The notes beneath the pieces were generated by a model. The model was given only the letters and a program-made list of their open reading frames with translations. It searched no databases and was not told the DNA's origin. Of a DNA stretch of 64,000 nucleotides, positions 54,694 through 63,510 are shown piece by piece. The position numbers and the translations under genes were made by a program. Where the stretch lies: positions 2,640,501 to 2,704,500 of the forward strand of contig NZ_CP114786.1 in the NCBI RefSeq assembly GCF_027359675.1, read 5' to 3'. Position 1 is the stretch's first letter; the number at the start of each line of letters is the position of its first letter. Source of the DNA: Roseibium sp. Sym1. GTDB taxonomy: Bacteria > Pseudomonadota > Alphaproteobacteria > Rhizobiales > Stappiaceae.

Positions 54694-55530
54694 ATGTCTC
54701 TTCTTGAAATTCGCAACCTGAAAGTCGAGTTCGACACCGCCAAAGGCCCGTTCAAGGCCCTGGACGGCGTCGACTACACGGTTGACGCCGGTGAAGTCCT
54801 GGCCATCGTCGGGGAGTCCGGGTCCGGCAAGTCCGTTGCCATGCTGGCGACCATGGGACTGCTGCCGGACACCGCGACAATCACCGCGGACAAGATGGAT
54901 TTCGAGGGCCTTGACCTGCGCACCCTAACCGCCAAGGCGCGCCGCAAGGTGATCGGCAAGGACATCTCGATGATCTTCCAGGAGCCGATCGCCAGCCTCA
55001 ATCCGTGTTTCACCGTCGGCTTCCAGCTGGGTGAGACCCTGAAAACGCATACTGCGCTCAAGGGCCGGCAGATCAAGGATCGGGTGATCGAGCTGATGAC
55101 CTCGGTCGGCATTCCGGATCCGGAGGGACGGCTCAATGCCTTTCCGCATCAGATGTCGGGTGGCCAGTGCCAGCGCGTGATGATCGCCATGGCAATTGCC
55201 TGCCAACCGAAACTGCTGATCGCCGACGAGCCGACCACCGCGCTCGACGTGACCATCCAGAAACAGATCCTGGACCTTCTGGTCCAGCTGCAACAGGACA
55301 GCGGCATGGGGCTGATCATGATCACCCACGACATGGGCGTGGTCGCGGAAACCGCCGACCGCGTGATCGTCCAGTACCAGGGCCGCAAGATGGAAGAGTC
55401 CGGCGTGCTCGACCTGTTTGAAAACCCGCAGAACCCTTACACCAAGGCCCTGCTGTCGGCGCTTCCCGAGAATGCCACCGGCGACCGGTTGCCGACCGTC
55501 AGCGATTATGCCGAAGCGGGAGGATTTTAA
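54694..55530 (+). CDS. dppD: Peptide ABC transporter ATPase DppD
   Basis: A 278-residue ATPase of the DppD/OppD family. Walker A is [14 protein letters not shown], the LSGGQ-type signature is [14 protein letters not shown], Walker B is [14 protein letters not shown] and the H-loop is [10 protein letters not shown]. It is slightly shorter than E. coli DppD, and lacks the long Cys-rich tail that binds an iron-sulfur cluster in some DppD. It adjoins dppC by four bases and dppF directly. Confidence 0.93.
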   Translation: MSLLEIRNLKVEFDTAKGPFKALDGVDYTVDAGEVLAIVGESGSGKSVAMLATMGLLPDTATITADKMDFEGLDLRTLTAKARRKVIGKDISMIFQEPIASLNPCFTVGFQLGETLKTHTALKGRQIKDRVIELMTSVGIPDPEGRLNAFPHQMSGGQCQRVMIAMAIACQPKLLIADEPTTALDVTIQKQILDLLVQLQQDSGMGLIMITHDMGVVAETADRVIVQYQGRKMEESGVLDLFENPQNPYTKALLSALPENATGDRLPTVSDYAEAGGF

Positions 55531-56361
55531 ATGTCCAAAGATGTGATCCTCAAGGTCCGCGACCTTTACCGGACCTATGACATCAAGGGCGGCATGTTCA
55601 AGAAGGCATCCACCCTGACTGCCGTCAAGGGTGTCAATCTGGACGTGGAACGCGGCACGACCCTGGCCGTGGTCGGCGAAAGCGGCTGTGGCAAGTCCAC
55701 GCTGGCGCGCATGCTGACCATGATCGACGCGCAATCCTCCGGATTGATCGAGATCGACGGCCTGCCGATCGACATCTCCAAGACCGGGATCTCGAAGGAA
55801 ATGCGCCAGAAGGTGCAGATCGTCTTCCAGAACCCCTATGGCTCGCTCAACCCGCGCCAGAAGATCGGTCACGTGCTAGAAGAGCCGCTGCTGCTCAACA
55901 CCGACATGCCGGCGGCCGAACGCCGCGACCTGGCGCTTCAGATGCTGGAGAAAGTGGGGCTGCAGCCGGAACACTACGGCCGCTATCCGCACATGTTCTC
56001 CGGTGGCCAGCGCCAGCGCATCGCGATTGCCCGGGCGATTATGATGAAGCCGAAGCTGCTCGTGCTCGACGAACCGGTGTCCGCGCTGGACCTGTCGGTC
56101 CAGGCGCAGATCCTCAATCTGCTGGCCGACCTGCAGGAGGAGATGAACCTCACCTACGTGTTCATCTCCCACGACCTGTCGGTGGTGCGCTACATCGCCG
56201 ACAAGGTGATGGTGATGTATTTCGGCGAGGTGGTGGAATACGGCACGCGGGACGAGGTCTTCGAAAACCCGCAGCACGACTACACCAAGACGCTGTTCGC
56301 CGCGACACCGCGCGCGGACGTGGAAAGCATCCGCAAGCGCCTGGCGGCAAAGGCCGCCTGA
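55531..56361 (+). CDS. dppF: Peptide ABC transporter ATPase DppF
   Basis: A 276-residue ATPase of the DppF/OppF type, second ATPase of the heterodimer with DppD. Walker A is VGESGCGKSTLARML, the signature is FSGGQRQRIAIARAI, and Walker B is LLVLDEPVSALDLS. Its ATG immediately follows the dppD TAA, so translation is coupled. It closes the dppABCDF operon; a strong terminator follows at 56390. Confidence 0.94.
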   Translation: MSKDVILKVRDLYRTYDIKGGMFKKASTLTAVKGVNLDVERGTTLAVVGESGCGKSTLARMLTMIDAQSSGLIEIDGLPIDISKTGISKEMRQKVQIVFQNPYGSLNPRQKIGHVLEEPLLLNTDMPAAERRDLALQMLEKVGLQPEHYGRYPHMFSGGQRQRIAIARAIMMKPKLLVLDEPVSALDLSVQAQILNLLADLQEEMNLTYVFISHDLSVVRYIADKVMVMYFGEVVEYGTRDEVFENPQHDYTKTLFAATPRADVESIRKRLAAKAA

Positions 56362-56389
56362 GGCACAACCGTCAACGGCGACTGTTCGG

Positions 56390-56425
56390 AAAGGCCCTGC
56401 TCCCCTGGAGCAGGGCCTTTCTTTT
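56390..56425 (+). terminator. Rho-independent terminator of the dpp operon
   Basis: Perfect stem AAAGGCCCTGCTC (56390-56402) / GAGCAGGGCCTTT (56408-56420) followed by CTTTT. Confidence 0.93.
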
Positions 56426-56459
56426 CCGGTTGCGCGAAATCGAGGTTGCATTATTCGTT

Positions 56460-56479
56460 ATTTCGAGTATTCTCGAAAT
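56460..56479 (+). promoter_or_regulatory. Likely ArsR operator touching the start codon
   Basis: A perfect inverted repeat ATTTCGAG (56460-56467) / CTCGAAAT (56472-56479) with a TATT centre ends on the base before the arsR ATG. Such palindromes are typical ArsR sites. No Shine-Dalgarno is visible, so the mRNA may be leaderless. Confidence 0.6.
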
Positions 56480-56833
56480 ATGGAAAAAGAAGACGCTCTC
56501 AACGCATTGGCAGCCCTTGGCCAGGAGACCCGCCTCGACGTCTTTCGCCTGCTGGTGAAAGCCGGAAAGGAAGGCATGACCGCCGGCGCCGTTTCCGACG
56601 CGCTCGACGTGCGTCCAAACACCCTGTCGACCCACCTGGGCGCCTTGTCCCGTTCCGGTCTTGTACTCGCCGAGCGGGACGGGCGCTCGATCTGCTACCG
56701 CGCGAACCTTCAGACCATGCAGGTTCTCGTGACCTACCTGCTGCAGGATTGCTGCGGTGGAAACCCGGAGCTGTGCGCTCCGATCGCCAGCCTGGCGGCC
56801 GGCGGAGTTTGTGATACGGGAAAAGCGCGCTGA
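56480..56833 (+). CDS. arsR: Arsenic-responsive repressor ArsR
   Basis: A 117-residue winged-helix repressor of the ArsR/SmtB family. The DNA-binding core shows MTAGAVSDALDVRPNTLSTHLGALSRSGLVLAERDGRSICYR (quoted in part). The C terminus has QDCCGGNPELC, a vicinal cysteine pair plus a third cysteine that can bind As(III), similar in layout to C-terminal arsenite sites in some ArsR proteins. As(III) binding should release the repressor from the overlapping operator and turn on arsC and acr3. It begins the ars operon. The E. coli-type helix site ELCVCDL is absent, as expected for this subtype. Confidence 0.88.
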   Translation: MEKEDALNALAALGQETRLDVFRLLVKAGKEGMTAGAVSDALDVRPNTLSTHLGALSRSGLVLAERDGRSICYRANLQTMQVLVTYLLQDCCGGNPELCAPIASLAAGGVCDTGKAR

Positions 56834-56864
56834 CTGCGCAATCACTGGTGGGGCCATCATTCAA

Positions 56865-57374
56865 ATGCGCAATGTTCTAATCATCTGCACGGCCAATTCG
56901 GCCCGCTCCGTGCTTGGAGAAGCGCTGTTCCGGCATCTGGGGCAGGGCAGCTTCCGGAGCTTCTCGGCCGGGTCGACGCCGCGCGGCACGGTCAATCCGG
57001 ACGCGCTCGCCTGTCTGGAGCGCCACGGCCTGCCGAGCGACGGTTTCCGCTCCAAGAGCTGGGAGGAATTCTCCGGCCTGGACGCTCCCAGGATGGACCT
57101 GATCATCACCGTCTGCGACAGCGCCGCCGGCGAGGCCTGCCCCGTGTGGCCGGGGCACCCGATGGTGGTGCACTGGGGCATCCCGGACCCGGCAGGCGTG
57201 CAGGGCGATGACGCCACCCGCGCGGCCGCCTTCGACCTCGCCTATGAGCGCCTGGAACGGCGCATCAACGCGATGCTGGCGCTCGGCGACCGTGTTTTCA
57301 CCGCGGACGACGGCAAGGCGCGGCTCGTGGCCATTGGGGCGACTGCCGATACCCAGGATCTTTCGAATGCCTGA
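56865..57374 (+). CDS. arsC: Arsenate reductase ArsC (low-molecular-weight phosphatase type)
   Basis: A 169-residue reductase that turns arsenate into arsenite for export by Acr3. The P-loop CTANSARS (CX5R-like, nucleophilic Cys8) and a downstream Cys in DSAAGEACPVWPG fit the thioredoxin-coupled family, along with the Asp-rich WEEFSGLDAPRMD segment. The ATG at 56865 gives the family start MRNVLIICTANS; the open frame upstream runs inside arsR and is unlikely. It lies 31 bases after arsR and probably uses the same transcript. Confidence 0.9.
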   Translation: MRNVLIICTANSARSVLGEALFRHLGQGSFRSFSAGSTPRGTVNPDALACLERHGLPSDGFRSKSWEEFSGLDAPRMDLIITVCDSAAGEACPVWPGHPMVVHWGIPDPAGVQGDDATRAAAFDLAYERLERRINAMLALGDRVFTADDGKARLVAIGATADTQDLSNA

Positions 57375-57501
57375 TTTCAGCCTGTCGCGTTTCCGGGACA
57401 AGGCCGAAATCCGTTTGAAGAAGGTCGTTCCCTGTCAGCAAGTGGTCTCGCGTGCCGTGACCCACAAAGACATGTCCGTTTCCAGGCTGCTCAACGCCTG
57501 A
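57367..57501 (+). CDS. Possible small protein in the ars operon
   Basis: A 44-codon frame starts at ATG 57367, overlapping the arsC end by eight bases (ATGCCTGA), and stops at 57501, 24 bases before acr3. The predicted peptide begins [20 protein letters not shown] and is basic. There is no obvious ribosome binding site beyond coupling to arsC. It may be chance reading of a spacer; I recognise no family. Confidence 0.25.
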   Translation: MPDFSLSRFRDKAEIRLKKVVPCQQVVSRAVTHKDMSVSRLLNA

Positions 57502-57524
57502 AGGTTCAACTGAGAAAGAACGTC

Positions 57525-58574
57525 ATGAGTCAAGATACTTCGTCGCCCATGGGGCTTTTCGAACGTTACCTGTCACTGTGGGTGGCGCTTTGCATCGCGG
57601 CAGGTGTCGGTCTCGGGGCTTTCGTGCCCGATGTCTTTCAGGTCATCGCCTCCCTGGAATACGCCAGTGTCAATCTGGTGGTCGCCGTACTCATCTGGGT
57701 GATGATCTATCCCATGATGGTGAATGTGGACTTTGCGTCCCTGAAGGACGTCGGCCGCAAGCCGAAGGGCCTGTGCATTACGGTCGTGGTCAACTGGCTG
57801 ATCAAACCCTTCACCATGGCCGCGCTCGGGATCCTGTTTTTCGAATATCTGTTCGCGGGCCTCGTCGACCCGCAGACGGCGAAGGAATATATCGCAGGCA
57901 TGATCCTGCTCGGGGTCGCTCCCTGCACGGCCATGGTGTTCGTCTGGAGCCAGCTTGTGCGGGGCGACGCGAATTACACGCTCGTTCAGGTGTCCATCAA
58001 CGACATCATCATGGTGTTTGCATTTGCGCCGATCGCGGCCCTGCTGCTCGGCGTTACGGACATTGTCGTGCCCTGGCAAACGCTCCTGCTGTCGGTGATC
58101 CTCTACGTTGTCATTCCTCTTGTGGCGGGATATTTCACGCGCAAGGCGCTGGACGGGAACGACAATGAGGAACGGATCGCGGAGTTTACCGGCAAGGTCA
58201 AACCCTTCTCGGTCCTGGGTCTCCTGGCAACAGTTGTCCTGCTGTTCGGTTTCCAGGCACAAACCATCCTTGAAAAGCCCCTCGTCATAGTCCTGATTGC
58301 GATACCGTTGCTTATTCAAAGCTACGGCATCTTCCTTGTTGCCTACCTGTGGGCATACCTGTGGCGGGTGCCGTTCAACACGGCCGCGCCGGCCGCGCTC
58401 ATCGGAACATCGAACTTCTTTGAACTTGCCGTTGCCGTTGCCATCAGTCTGTTCGGTCTGAATTCCGGCGCGGCGCTGGCAACGGTTGTCGGGGTGCTGG
58501 TGGAAGTTCCGGTCATGTTGTCACTGGTGGCCCTGGCGAACAGGACGCGCTCCTATTTCCCTGCCGCGGCTTGA
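57525..58574 (+). CDS. acr3: Arsenite efflux permease Acr3
   Basis: A 349-residue, ten-helix inner-membrane transporter of the ACR3 family that expels arsenite using the proton motive force. Conserved features are [29 protein letters not shown] with the essential Cys, [14 protein letters not shown] and [22 protein letters not shown]. It ends the ars operon. The stop codon is separated by one base from the stop of the convergent gntR gene. Acr3 rather than ArsB, since the sequence is of the ACR3 superfamily. Confidence 0.95.
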   Translation: MSQDTSSPMGLFERYLSLWVALCIAAGVGLGAFVPDVFQVIASLEYASVNLVVAVLIWVMIYPMMVNVDFASLKDVGRKPKGLCITVVVNWLIKPFTMAALGILFFEYLFAGLVDPQTAKEYIAGMILLGVAPCTAMVFVWSQLVRGDANYTLVQVSINDIIMVFAFAPIAALLLGVTDIVVPWQTLLLSVILYVVIPLVAGYFTRKALDGNDNEERIAEFTGKVKPFSVLGLLATVVLLFGFQAQTILEKPLVIVLIAIPLLIQSYGIFLVAYLWAYLWRVPFNTAAPAALIGTSNFFELAVAVAISLFGLNSGAALATVVGVLVEVPVMLSLVALANRTRSYFPAAA

Positions 58575-58575
58575 T

Positions 58576-59223
58576 CTAGCGTGGTCTGCTGACGAGACTC
58601 GTCGCCTGCCGGCGCAAATAGAGCATCAGGTTGTCCGCGTGTTCGCCGGCGGCGTCCTCGTCGCCACCAGCGATGGCCCGCATGACCTCCAGATGGCTCC
58701 AGGCCGCCGGATTGAGGTCCTCCTCGCCGAAGTGGCGGTACCAGAAGCGCCGGCTATGGGTCTGCAAGGGGGCAAGCGCCTTGGTGGCGAAGGGATTGCA
58801 GGCGGCCTGCGAGACGACATCGTCGAAGGCCTTGTCGTGCCGCAGGTAATCCTCGACATCCGACTTGGCGGCCGCTTCGCGCATGTCTTCCGCGCAGGCC
58901 TCCAGGGTCCGCCGCTCGTCCTTGCCGGCAAGCCGGGCGGCAAGTCCCGCAACCAGGCGTTCGAGGCCGTGGCGGGCTTCCAGGACTTTCAGGAAATCGG
59001 AAGGGTTCATTTCCGCGACGATGATGCCGAGGCGTGGCCGGATCGACAGGAGCCCTTCCCAGCTGAGCCGCTGGATGGCTTCCCGGATGGGTGTTCTGCC
59101 CAGTCCTGTCCGCTGCGTCAGCGAGGCCTCGGTGATCGCCTCGCCGGGCTTCAGGCGCAAGGTGACGATCTCCTCTTCCAGGAGGAGGTAGGCCTGCGCG
59201 GATTGGCTGAGATCGCTTGCCAT
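58576..59223 (-). CDS. GntR-family regulator (FCD/FadR subfamily)
   Basis: A 215-residue repressor. Residues 10-75 hold the winged helix (LRLKPGEAITEASLTQRTGLGRTPIREAIQRL, quoted in part). The remainder is an all-helical FCD effector domain (EARHGLERLVAGLAARLAG, DVEDYLRHDKAFDDVVSQAACNP). FCD proteins typically sense small carboxylates or amino acids and bind a metal. It is divergent from the FAD-dependent oxidoreductase gene, which it probably regulates. An upstream TTG at 59226 precedes the ATG. Its stop is one base from the acr3 stop. Confidence 0.85.
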   Translation of the reverse strand: MASDLSQSAQAYLLLEEEIVTLRLKPGEAITEASLTQRTGLGRTPIREAIQRLSWEGLLSIRPRLGIIVAEMNPSDFLKVLEARHGLERLVAGLAARLAGKDERRTLEACAEDMREAAAKSDVEDYLRHDKAFDDVVSQAACNPFATKALAPLQTHSRRFWYRHFGEEDLNPAAWSHLEVMRAIAGGDEDAAGEHADNLMLYLRRQATSLVSRPR

Positions 59224-59248
59224 CAAGGGAAACGCCCATTTTCAATTC

Positions 59249-59280
59249 CAGATGTACTTTTGATATATCAGATGTTGACA
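59249..59280. promoter_or_regulatory. Candidate GntR operator in the divergent promoter
   Basis: The 10-bp palindrome TGATATATCA (59261-59270) is flanked by two direct copies of CAGATGT (59249-59255 and 59269-59275), just before a TTGACA (59275-59280) that could be the -35 of the flavoprotein gene. It lies 26-58 bases upstream of gntR. This is a natural place for autoregulation. Confidence 0.45.
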
Positions 59281-59416
59281 CCTGGCACGAGTCTGACACT
59301 GATAGAAACAACACTATCGAACCACCGCCGGGGACGGGTGTTCGGCCAAACCAGACCCTGCAGCCGGTAACCCCTCCGGTGCAGCTGCCAATCAAACAGG
59401 AAGCCGGTCAATCAGA

Positions 59417-60658
59417 ATGAGCAAGGGACACGTCCATGTCATCGGCGCCGGTGTGGTGGGACTGGCGACGGCCGCCAGCCTGGTGCAGCGCGGATATGAT
59501 GTCACGATCCTTGACCGGGAAGGCCCCGCCGCTGGCGCCAGCCAGGGCAATGCCGCCGCCATCGCCTGGACGGATGTGGCGCCGATGGCCACTCCGGGGC
59601 TCTGGAAACAGGCCATCAAGTGGCTGGCCGATCCGCTTGGGCCCCTGTCGGTCCGCCCGGCCTATGCCCTGAAAATCCTGCCCTGGATGCTGCGGTTCCT
59701 GGCCGCCTCGAGTCCGGACCGGGTCGCGCGCAGCACACAGGCGCTGGTCGAGCTGAACGGAGCGGCGCTGCCGGCCTGGGAGGCGCTCTGGCGCGTATCG
59801 GGAACGCACAATCAGGTGCGTCGTGACGGCTGTCTGGAACTCTTCGATACCGCTGCTTCGCTTGAGGACGCCCGCGGCGGCTGGGCCGAGCAGCGCCGTC
59901 ACGGCATCGAGGTCGAGGAACTGGGTGCGGAACAAATCCGCGACCTGGAGCCGGACCTGTCGGACCGCGTCATCGGCGGTGCCCTCGTGCCCGGCTGGAT
60001 GCAGGTCGACGAGCCGAAACACTTGTGCCTGTCGCTTGCGGACTGGCTGAAGACACAGGGTGTGACCTTCGCGACCGGCGAGGTGGCGCGGCTGCTGCCG
60101 TCCGAAGCCGGGTGCGGACTGGTGCTGAAGGACGGATCGACAATCGATGCCGAGCGGCTGGTGATTGCCTGTGGTGCATGGTCGAAGACCCTTGCAGGCC
60201 AGCTCGGCGACCGCATTCCGCTCGACACCGAACGTGGTTACAACATCACCGTGCCGGAACCCGGCATATCGGTGAAGCGCATGATCATGCTGCCGGGACA
60301 CGGTTTCGTCATGTCACCGCTTTCCACCGGTCTGCGCGTTGGCGGCGCGGTCGAGTTCGGCGGTCTGAACCTGCCGCCGAACTGGAAGCGCGTCGACGCG
60401 ATGATCGCCAAGGCGCGGCGGTTCTATCCCGGTTTGAAGGAAGAGGGCGGCAAGCGCTGGATGGGATACCGGCCCTCCATTCCCGACAGTCTGCCGGTGA
60501 TCTCTCCGGCGTCGCGGCATGAGCGCATCTTCTACGCCTTCGGCCATGCCCATCATGGCCTGACCCAGTCCGCCGTGACCGGCGAACTGGTCGCCGACAT
60601 GATCGAGGGCATGCGTCCCGTCGTCGATCCGGTGCCCTATCGCGCGGACCGGTTTTGA
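59417..60658 (+). CDS. FAD-dependent D-amino-acid dehydrogenase-like oxidoreductase
   Basis: A 413-residue DAO-family flavoprotein. It begins with the FAD dinucleotide motif VIGAGVVGLATAASLVQRGYDVTILDRE (quoted in part) and GASQGNAAAIAW. The C-terminal GYRPSIPDSLPVI and AFGHAHHGLTQSAVTGELVAD are typical of DadA and D-hydroxyproline dehydrogenases, with a His-rich active site. It probably oxidises a D-amino acid or hydroxyproline-derived substrate and passes electrons to the quinone pool. It is divergent from a GntR regulator, as in hydroxyproline or D-amino-acid clusters. The ATG at 59417 was preferred. Confidence 0.82.
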   Translation: MSKGHVHVIGAGVVGLATAASLVQRGYDVTILDREGPAAGASQGNAAAIAWTDVAPMATPGLWKQAIKWLADPLGPLSVRPAYALKILPWMLRFLAASSPDRVARSTQALVELNGAALPAWEALWRVSGTHNQVRRDGCLELFDTAASLEDARGGWAEQRRHGIEVEELGAEQIRDLEPDLSDRVIGGALVPGWMQVDEPKHLCLSLADWLKTQGVTFATGEVARLLPSEAGCGLVLKDGSTIDAERLVIACGAWSKTLAGQLGDRIPLDTERGYNITVPEPGISVKRMIMLPGHGFVMSPLSTGLRVGGAVEFGGLNLPPNWKRVDAMIAKARRFYPGLKEEGGKRWMGYRPSIPDSLPVISPASRHERIFYAFGHAHHGLTQSAVTGELVADMIEGMRPVVDPVPYRADRF

Positions 60659-60679
60659 CCACCTTGTGACCTGAGGGTG

Positions 60680-61366
60680 TCAGATCGCCTGCATGGGTGA
60701 CTTGCGCTGTTCGCGGTAGGCCTTGTCGAGGCGCAGCGTGACGATCGCGAAGACCACCCAGCTCAGGTGAAAGAACACGCCCGCCATCATGACCAGGCCG
60801 CCGGGGATCGGCCCGATGGCCGCGCGTTCGAACGCCTCGGACAGGCTCACCAGCGGTTCGGGATGAATGGCGATCTTGCCGTAATAGGCGACCGCCTGGA
60901 TGGCCAGGATCCAGGAATAGTTCGAGCGCAGCCGCCGGCCGGCCGCCCGCGCCAGGCTGATATGGTAATGCGGCGTTTCGTAGTCGTCGGCGAGCAGTTT
61001 GCTCCATTCCGCCGACCAGGGCACTTTGCGGCCGTGGAGGATCGGCGCGTAGATGTCGGATTCCATCAGCCGTGCCCGCGCCCGGAACATGTTGTAGTAG
61101 CGGTAGCGGCGGGCTTCAAAGACCAGGAAAACAGTGACAAGCAGGCCGACCAGAACCATGGGCAGCGGTGAGGCGTCGATGTTGGAAAACGTTGCCGACA
61201 GCGCAATGCCCGTGGTGACCACGGCCCAGTTGGTGGTGTTGTCCAGCCGGGTGCGCCAATGGGTGCTGCGGAACACTTCGGCGCGGTAAAGATGTGCAAG
61301 CGCGGTCAGGGAGCTGGACTCGATGTCCTGCTCGGGCCAGAGCTCTTCCTGATCATTCTGCGGCAT
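60680..61366 (-). CDS. DUF2270 membrane protein
   Basis: A 228-residue inner-membrane protein. The DUF2270 signature is the AHLYRAEVFRSTHWRTRLDNTTNWAVVTTG segment (quoted in part) with four hydrophobic stretches (about 45-70, 72-90, 158-172, 190-212). The segment RRYRYYNMFRARARLMESD lies between. The function of DUF2270 is unknown. The ATG at 61366 is preferred because GAGG lies eight bases upstream; the ATG at 61384 has no site. It is convergent with the flavoprotein gene. Confidence 0.8.
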   Translation of the reverse strand: MPQNDQEELWPEQDIESSSLTALAHLYRAEVFRSTHWRTRLDNTTNWAVVTTGIALSATFSNIDASPLPMVLVGLLVTVFLVFEARRYRYYNMFRARARLMESDIYAPILHGRKVPWSAEWSKLLADDYETPHYHISLARAAGRRLRSNYSWILAIQAVAYYGKIAIHPEPLVSLSEAFERAAIGPIPGGLVMMAGVFFHLSWVVFAIVTLRLDKAYREQRKSPMQAI

Positions 61367-61745
61367 ATGCCGATCCTCGACCATGCTTCATTTCTATGAA
61401 GTTAAAGCAGTTCGCGCGCTTTACCAGAGGGGGCAGTTTTGACCAGGCAAGAGCAGCGGGCGCGGGTGATCTTAATGCTTCAAGTCCTGCCGGAATGTCC
61501 GGGGGATGTCTCACGGAGGTGCGGAAACCGCCTGCACTTGTGTTCCTTGCCGCCAGGTTCGCGGTATTCCCCAGGCGCGCCGATCACCTCGTCCCTGGCA
61601 CCGGAACATTATTCTTTCGTCGGGAGAGGATAAAGAACCGTTCATTTTCGGTTCATATGACCTATCGTAAATCCCGCAACTGAAAAATGTGGCCGGCAAA
61701 AAGCCGGATTTCAATTTCAAGTGTTTCAACAGTGCAGGTATTTAG
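61367..61745. other. 379-base gap with a possible promoter
   Basis: I see no supported gene. The frame running 61294-61683 has poor coding quality. GAACCG (61635-61640) and CGGTTC (61649-61654) form an inverted repeat with an 8-base centre, about 90 bases upstream of the SH3 gene, and the 61600-61720 region is AT-rich, suggesting a promoter. Confidence 0.4.
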
Positions 61746-62681
61746 ATGCAACGGTTTGCAGTTCTTCTCGCAGTGGCGATTGCTTTTATGCCGGGATCCG
61801 CGTCCCTGGCGTCTCCGGACGTTGACTTTCCCCAGAACGGCCAATCCTACGGTGGCAAGGTCCGCAGCGGTCCCGGCATCCAGTATGGCCAGAGCGGCAG
61901 TCTTTACCAGGGTGATGCCATTCTGATCCTGTCGGGAACCGGGGTCATGATGAACGGCTACGAATGGTTCCAGATCCGTTACCGGAACGGCCAGACCGGA
62001 TATCACTGGGGCGGACTGTTCTGCTCGGAGCGGCCGTATCCCGGGATCTACCAGGTCTGTGCACCGCGCCCCCAGGTCAACAATCCACCACAGCAGCCCC
62101 CCGCGCAGCCGCCGGCAACCGCCGGCGTGAATGGCAGGAATGTCGGCGTTGTGCGGCATTCGGGCGGCAGCTTTGTCAGTGTCGGTGGCGGCCAGTGGCA
62201 GGAGACGGATGTCTATGGCACCATCGGCTTCCATTTTCAGGAATTCGGCCGGGACGAGTGGTCCGTCTATCTCCACGATGCGTCCCGCAACGTGACGCTG
62301 CAGCTGGACCTTCACCGGCGCATGGTCCTTTATGGACAGGGCAACGGGCCCAAGTCGGATCTCTACCGTATCACCGATGCCTTTCCGGCTCGCGGGGGGC
62401 AGCCGGTAACGGGCGGCGAACTTCCGCAGCCGGCCGGGCAAAACGCGCTCACCGTCAAATACACCTGCACCGAAGGTATTCCCCTGATCGTGAATTACGT
62501 GAACAGCGGCAACGGTCACCTGACCTTCTCGATGGACGGAGCTCCTCTCCACAGGCTGGAGCAGGTCGTCTCGGGGTCGGGTGCCCGCTATTCGGATGGC
62601 CCCTACACGATCCACAGCAAGGGCCAGCAAGTCTATATCGAAGCGCCCTGGGGCAGCGACACCTGTTACGAGTACCGGTAA
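61746..62681 (+). CDS. Secreted SH3-domain and MliC-like (lysozyme-inhibitor) protein
   Basis: A 311-residue protein with a signal peptide ending near ASLAS at residue 22. A bacterial SH3 domain covers about 26-95 (GGKVRSGPGIQYGQSGSLYQGD, quoted in part). A proline/glutamine linker and a middle beta-rich domain (WSVYLHDASRNVTLQLDL) follow. From about residue 235 to the end lies an MliC-like domain: VKYTCTEGIPLIVNYVN, then GSGARYSDGPYTIHSKGQQVYIEAPW and the paired Cys in DTCYEYR. MliC domains inhibit host lysozyme. The combination with SH3, which binds peptidoglycan or peptides, is notable. Confidence 0.75.
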   Translation: MQRFAVLLAVAIAFMPGSASLASPDVDFPQNGQSYGGKVRSGPGIQYGQSGSLYQGDAILILSGTGVMMNGYEWFQIRYRNGQTGYHWGGLFCSERPYPGIYQVCAPRPQVNNPPQQPPAQPPATAGVNGRNVGVVRHSGGSFVSVGGGQWQETDVYGTIGFHFQEFGRDEWSVYLHDASRNVTLQLDLHRRMVLYGQGNGPKSDLYRITDAFPARGGQPVTGGELPQPAGQNALTVKYTCTEGIPLIVNYVNSGNGHLTFSMDGAPLHRLEQVVSGSGARYSDGPYTIHSKGQQVYIEAPWGSDTCYEYR

Positions 62682-62857
62682 CGGGCAGCCCGGCGGCGTT
62701 GACCACCGTTGCCGGGCTATCCGCCAACTGACCCTCGCCGCCTCTCCACGCTTGCCCTCAAAATCGTCCCGAAACGGCGGGGCTGCGCCTTGAGCGCGTG
62801 AGGCGCGTTTGTTATGCAATCTTGATTGCTTGTTCTGGATTGTGTGAGGTGGTTTCG

Positions 62858-63286
62858 GTGACAGCTCGAATTCTGTTTTTCTGCATTGCCGTTTTTCTTA
62901 TGTTCTCCCCGGCGAGTTCCCAGCCGTTGGAGTTTTCCGGCCGGACGCTTGTCTTCTATGGCGGAGGTCACGGTATTCAAGTTGAATACTATGCGCGCGG
63001 TGGTCGTTCCTACCTTTGGTATCCTGGAAACTCGCGCAGTGTTCGGGGTCAGTGGAAAAACAGTTCCGGCGGAAGCCATGTCTGCTTCCGTTATCCCGCC
63101 AATACCTACGACCCCGTGAAAAACAAGCAGCTTGGTGACTGGAACTGCAAGTCGAAGGCAAAAGTGCAACGGATGGCAAAGTCGACCTGCAAAGGCGATC
63201 CGTTTCGGCTGTCGAGCGGAAAGGTCCCTTACGCGCTGAAGCGCGGCCGGGGCCAGCTTGGCCAGATCAAGGAAAAATGTTCCTGA
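62858..63286 (+). CDS. Small secreted protein of unknown function
   Basis: A 142-residue protein whose likely start is GTG 62858, preceded by GAGGTGG. The N terminus TARILFFCIAVFLMFSPASSQ is a good signal peptide. The mature part, beginning QPLEFSGRTLVFYGGGHGIQVEYY, has several Tyr/Trp residues and four cysteines (VCFRY, WNCKSK, STCKGD, EKCS), and a basic C terminus. I recognise no family. A start at GTG 62798 would add 20 residues with no ribosome binding site. It lies 176 bases after the SH3/MliC gene on the same strand and may share a role in the envelope. Confidence 0.6.
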   Translation: MTARILFFCIAVFLMFSPASSQPLEFSGRTLVFYGGGHGIQVEYYARGGRSYLWYPGNSRSVRGQWKNSSGGSHVCFRYPANTYDPVKNKQLGDWNCKSKAKVQRMAKSTCKGDPFRLSSGKVPYALKRGRGQLGQIKEKCS

Positions 63287-63510
63287 GCTGGCCTGCCGAG
63301 CGAATGGTTGTAGCGGCGGCCGGGAGGCCCCCGCATTGCTCCTTGATCCGGTCAACATCTGTTCCTGTTGGATGCCGTGGGCGCGTTGCTGTCGCAGGGG
63401 TGCTTCGGCGAAACTTGCATTCTGGTACCCGGACCTCTGTAACAAGGCCATTGAAGTGTTTCTCGAACTGCCGCTAAAGATGGGAGCAGTGCGCAATCTG
63501 GAGGTGTTTC

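Noticed and set aside
61294..61683. A 129-codon frame in the gap before the SH3/MliC gene
   Set aside because: It starts inside the DUF2270 gene on the other strand and shows no family or ribosome binding site.
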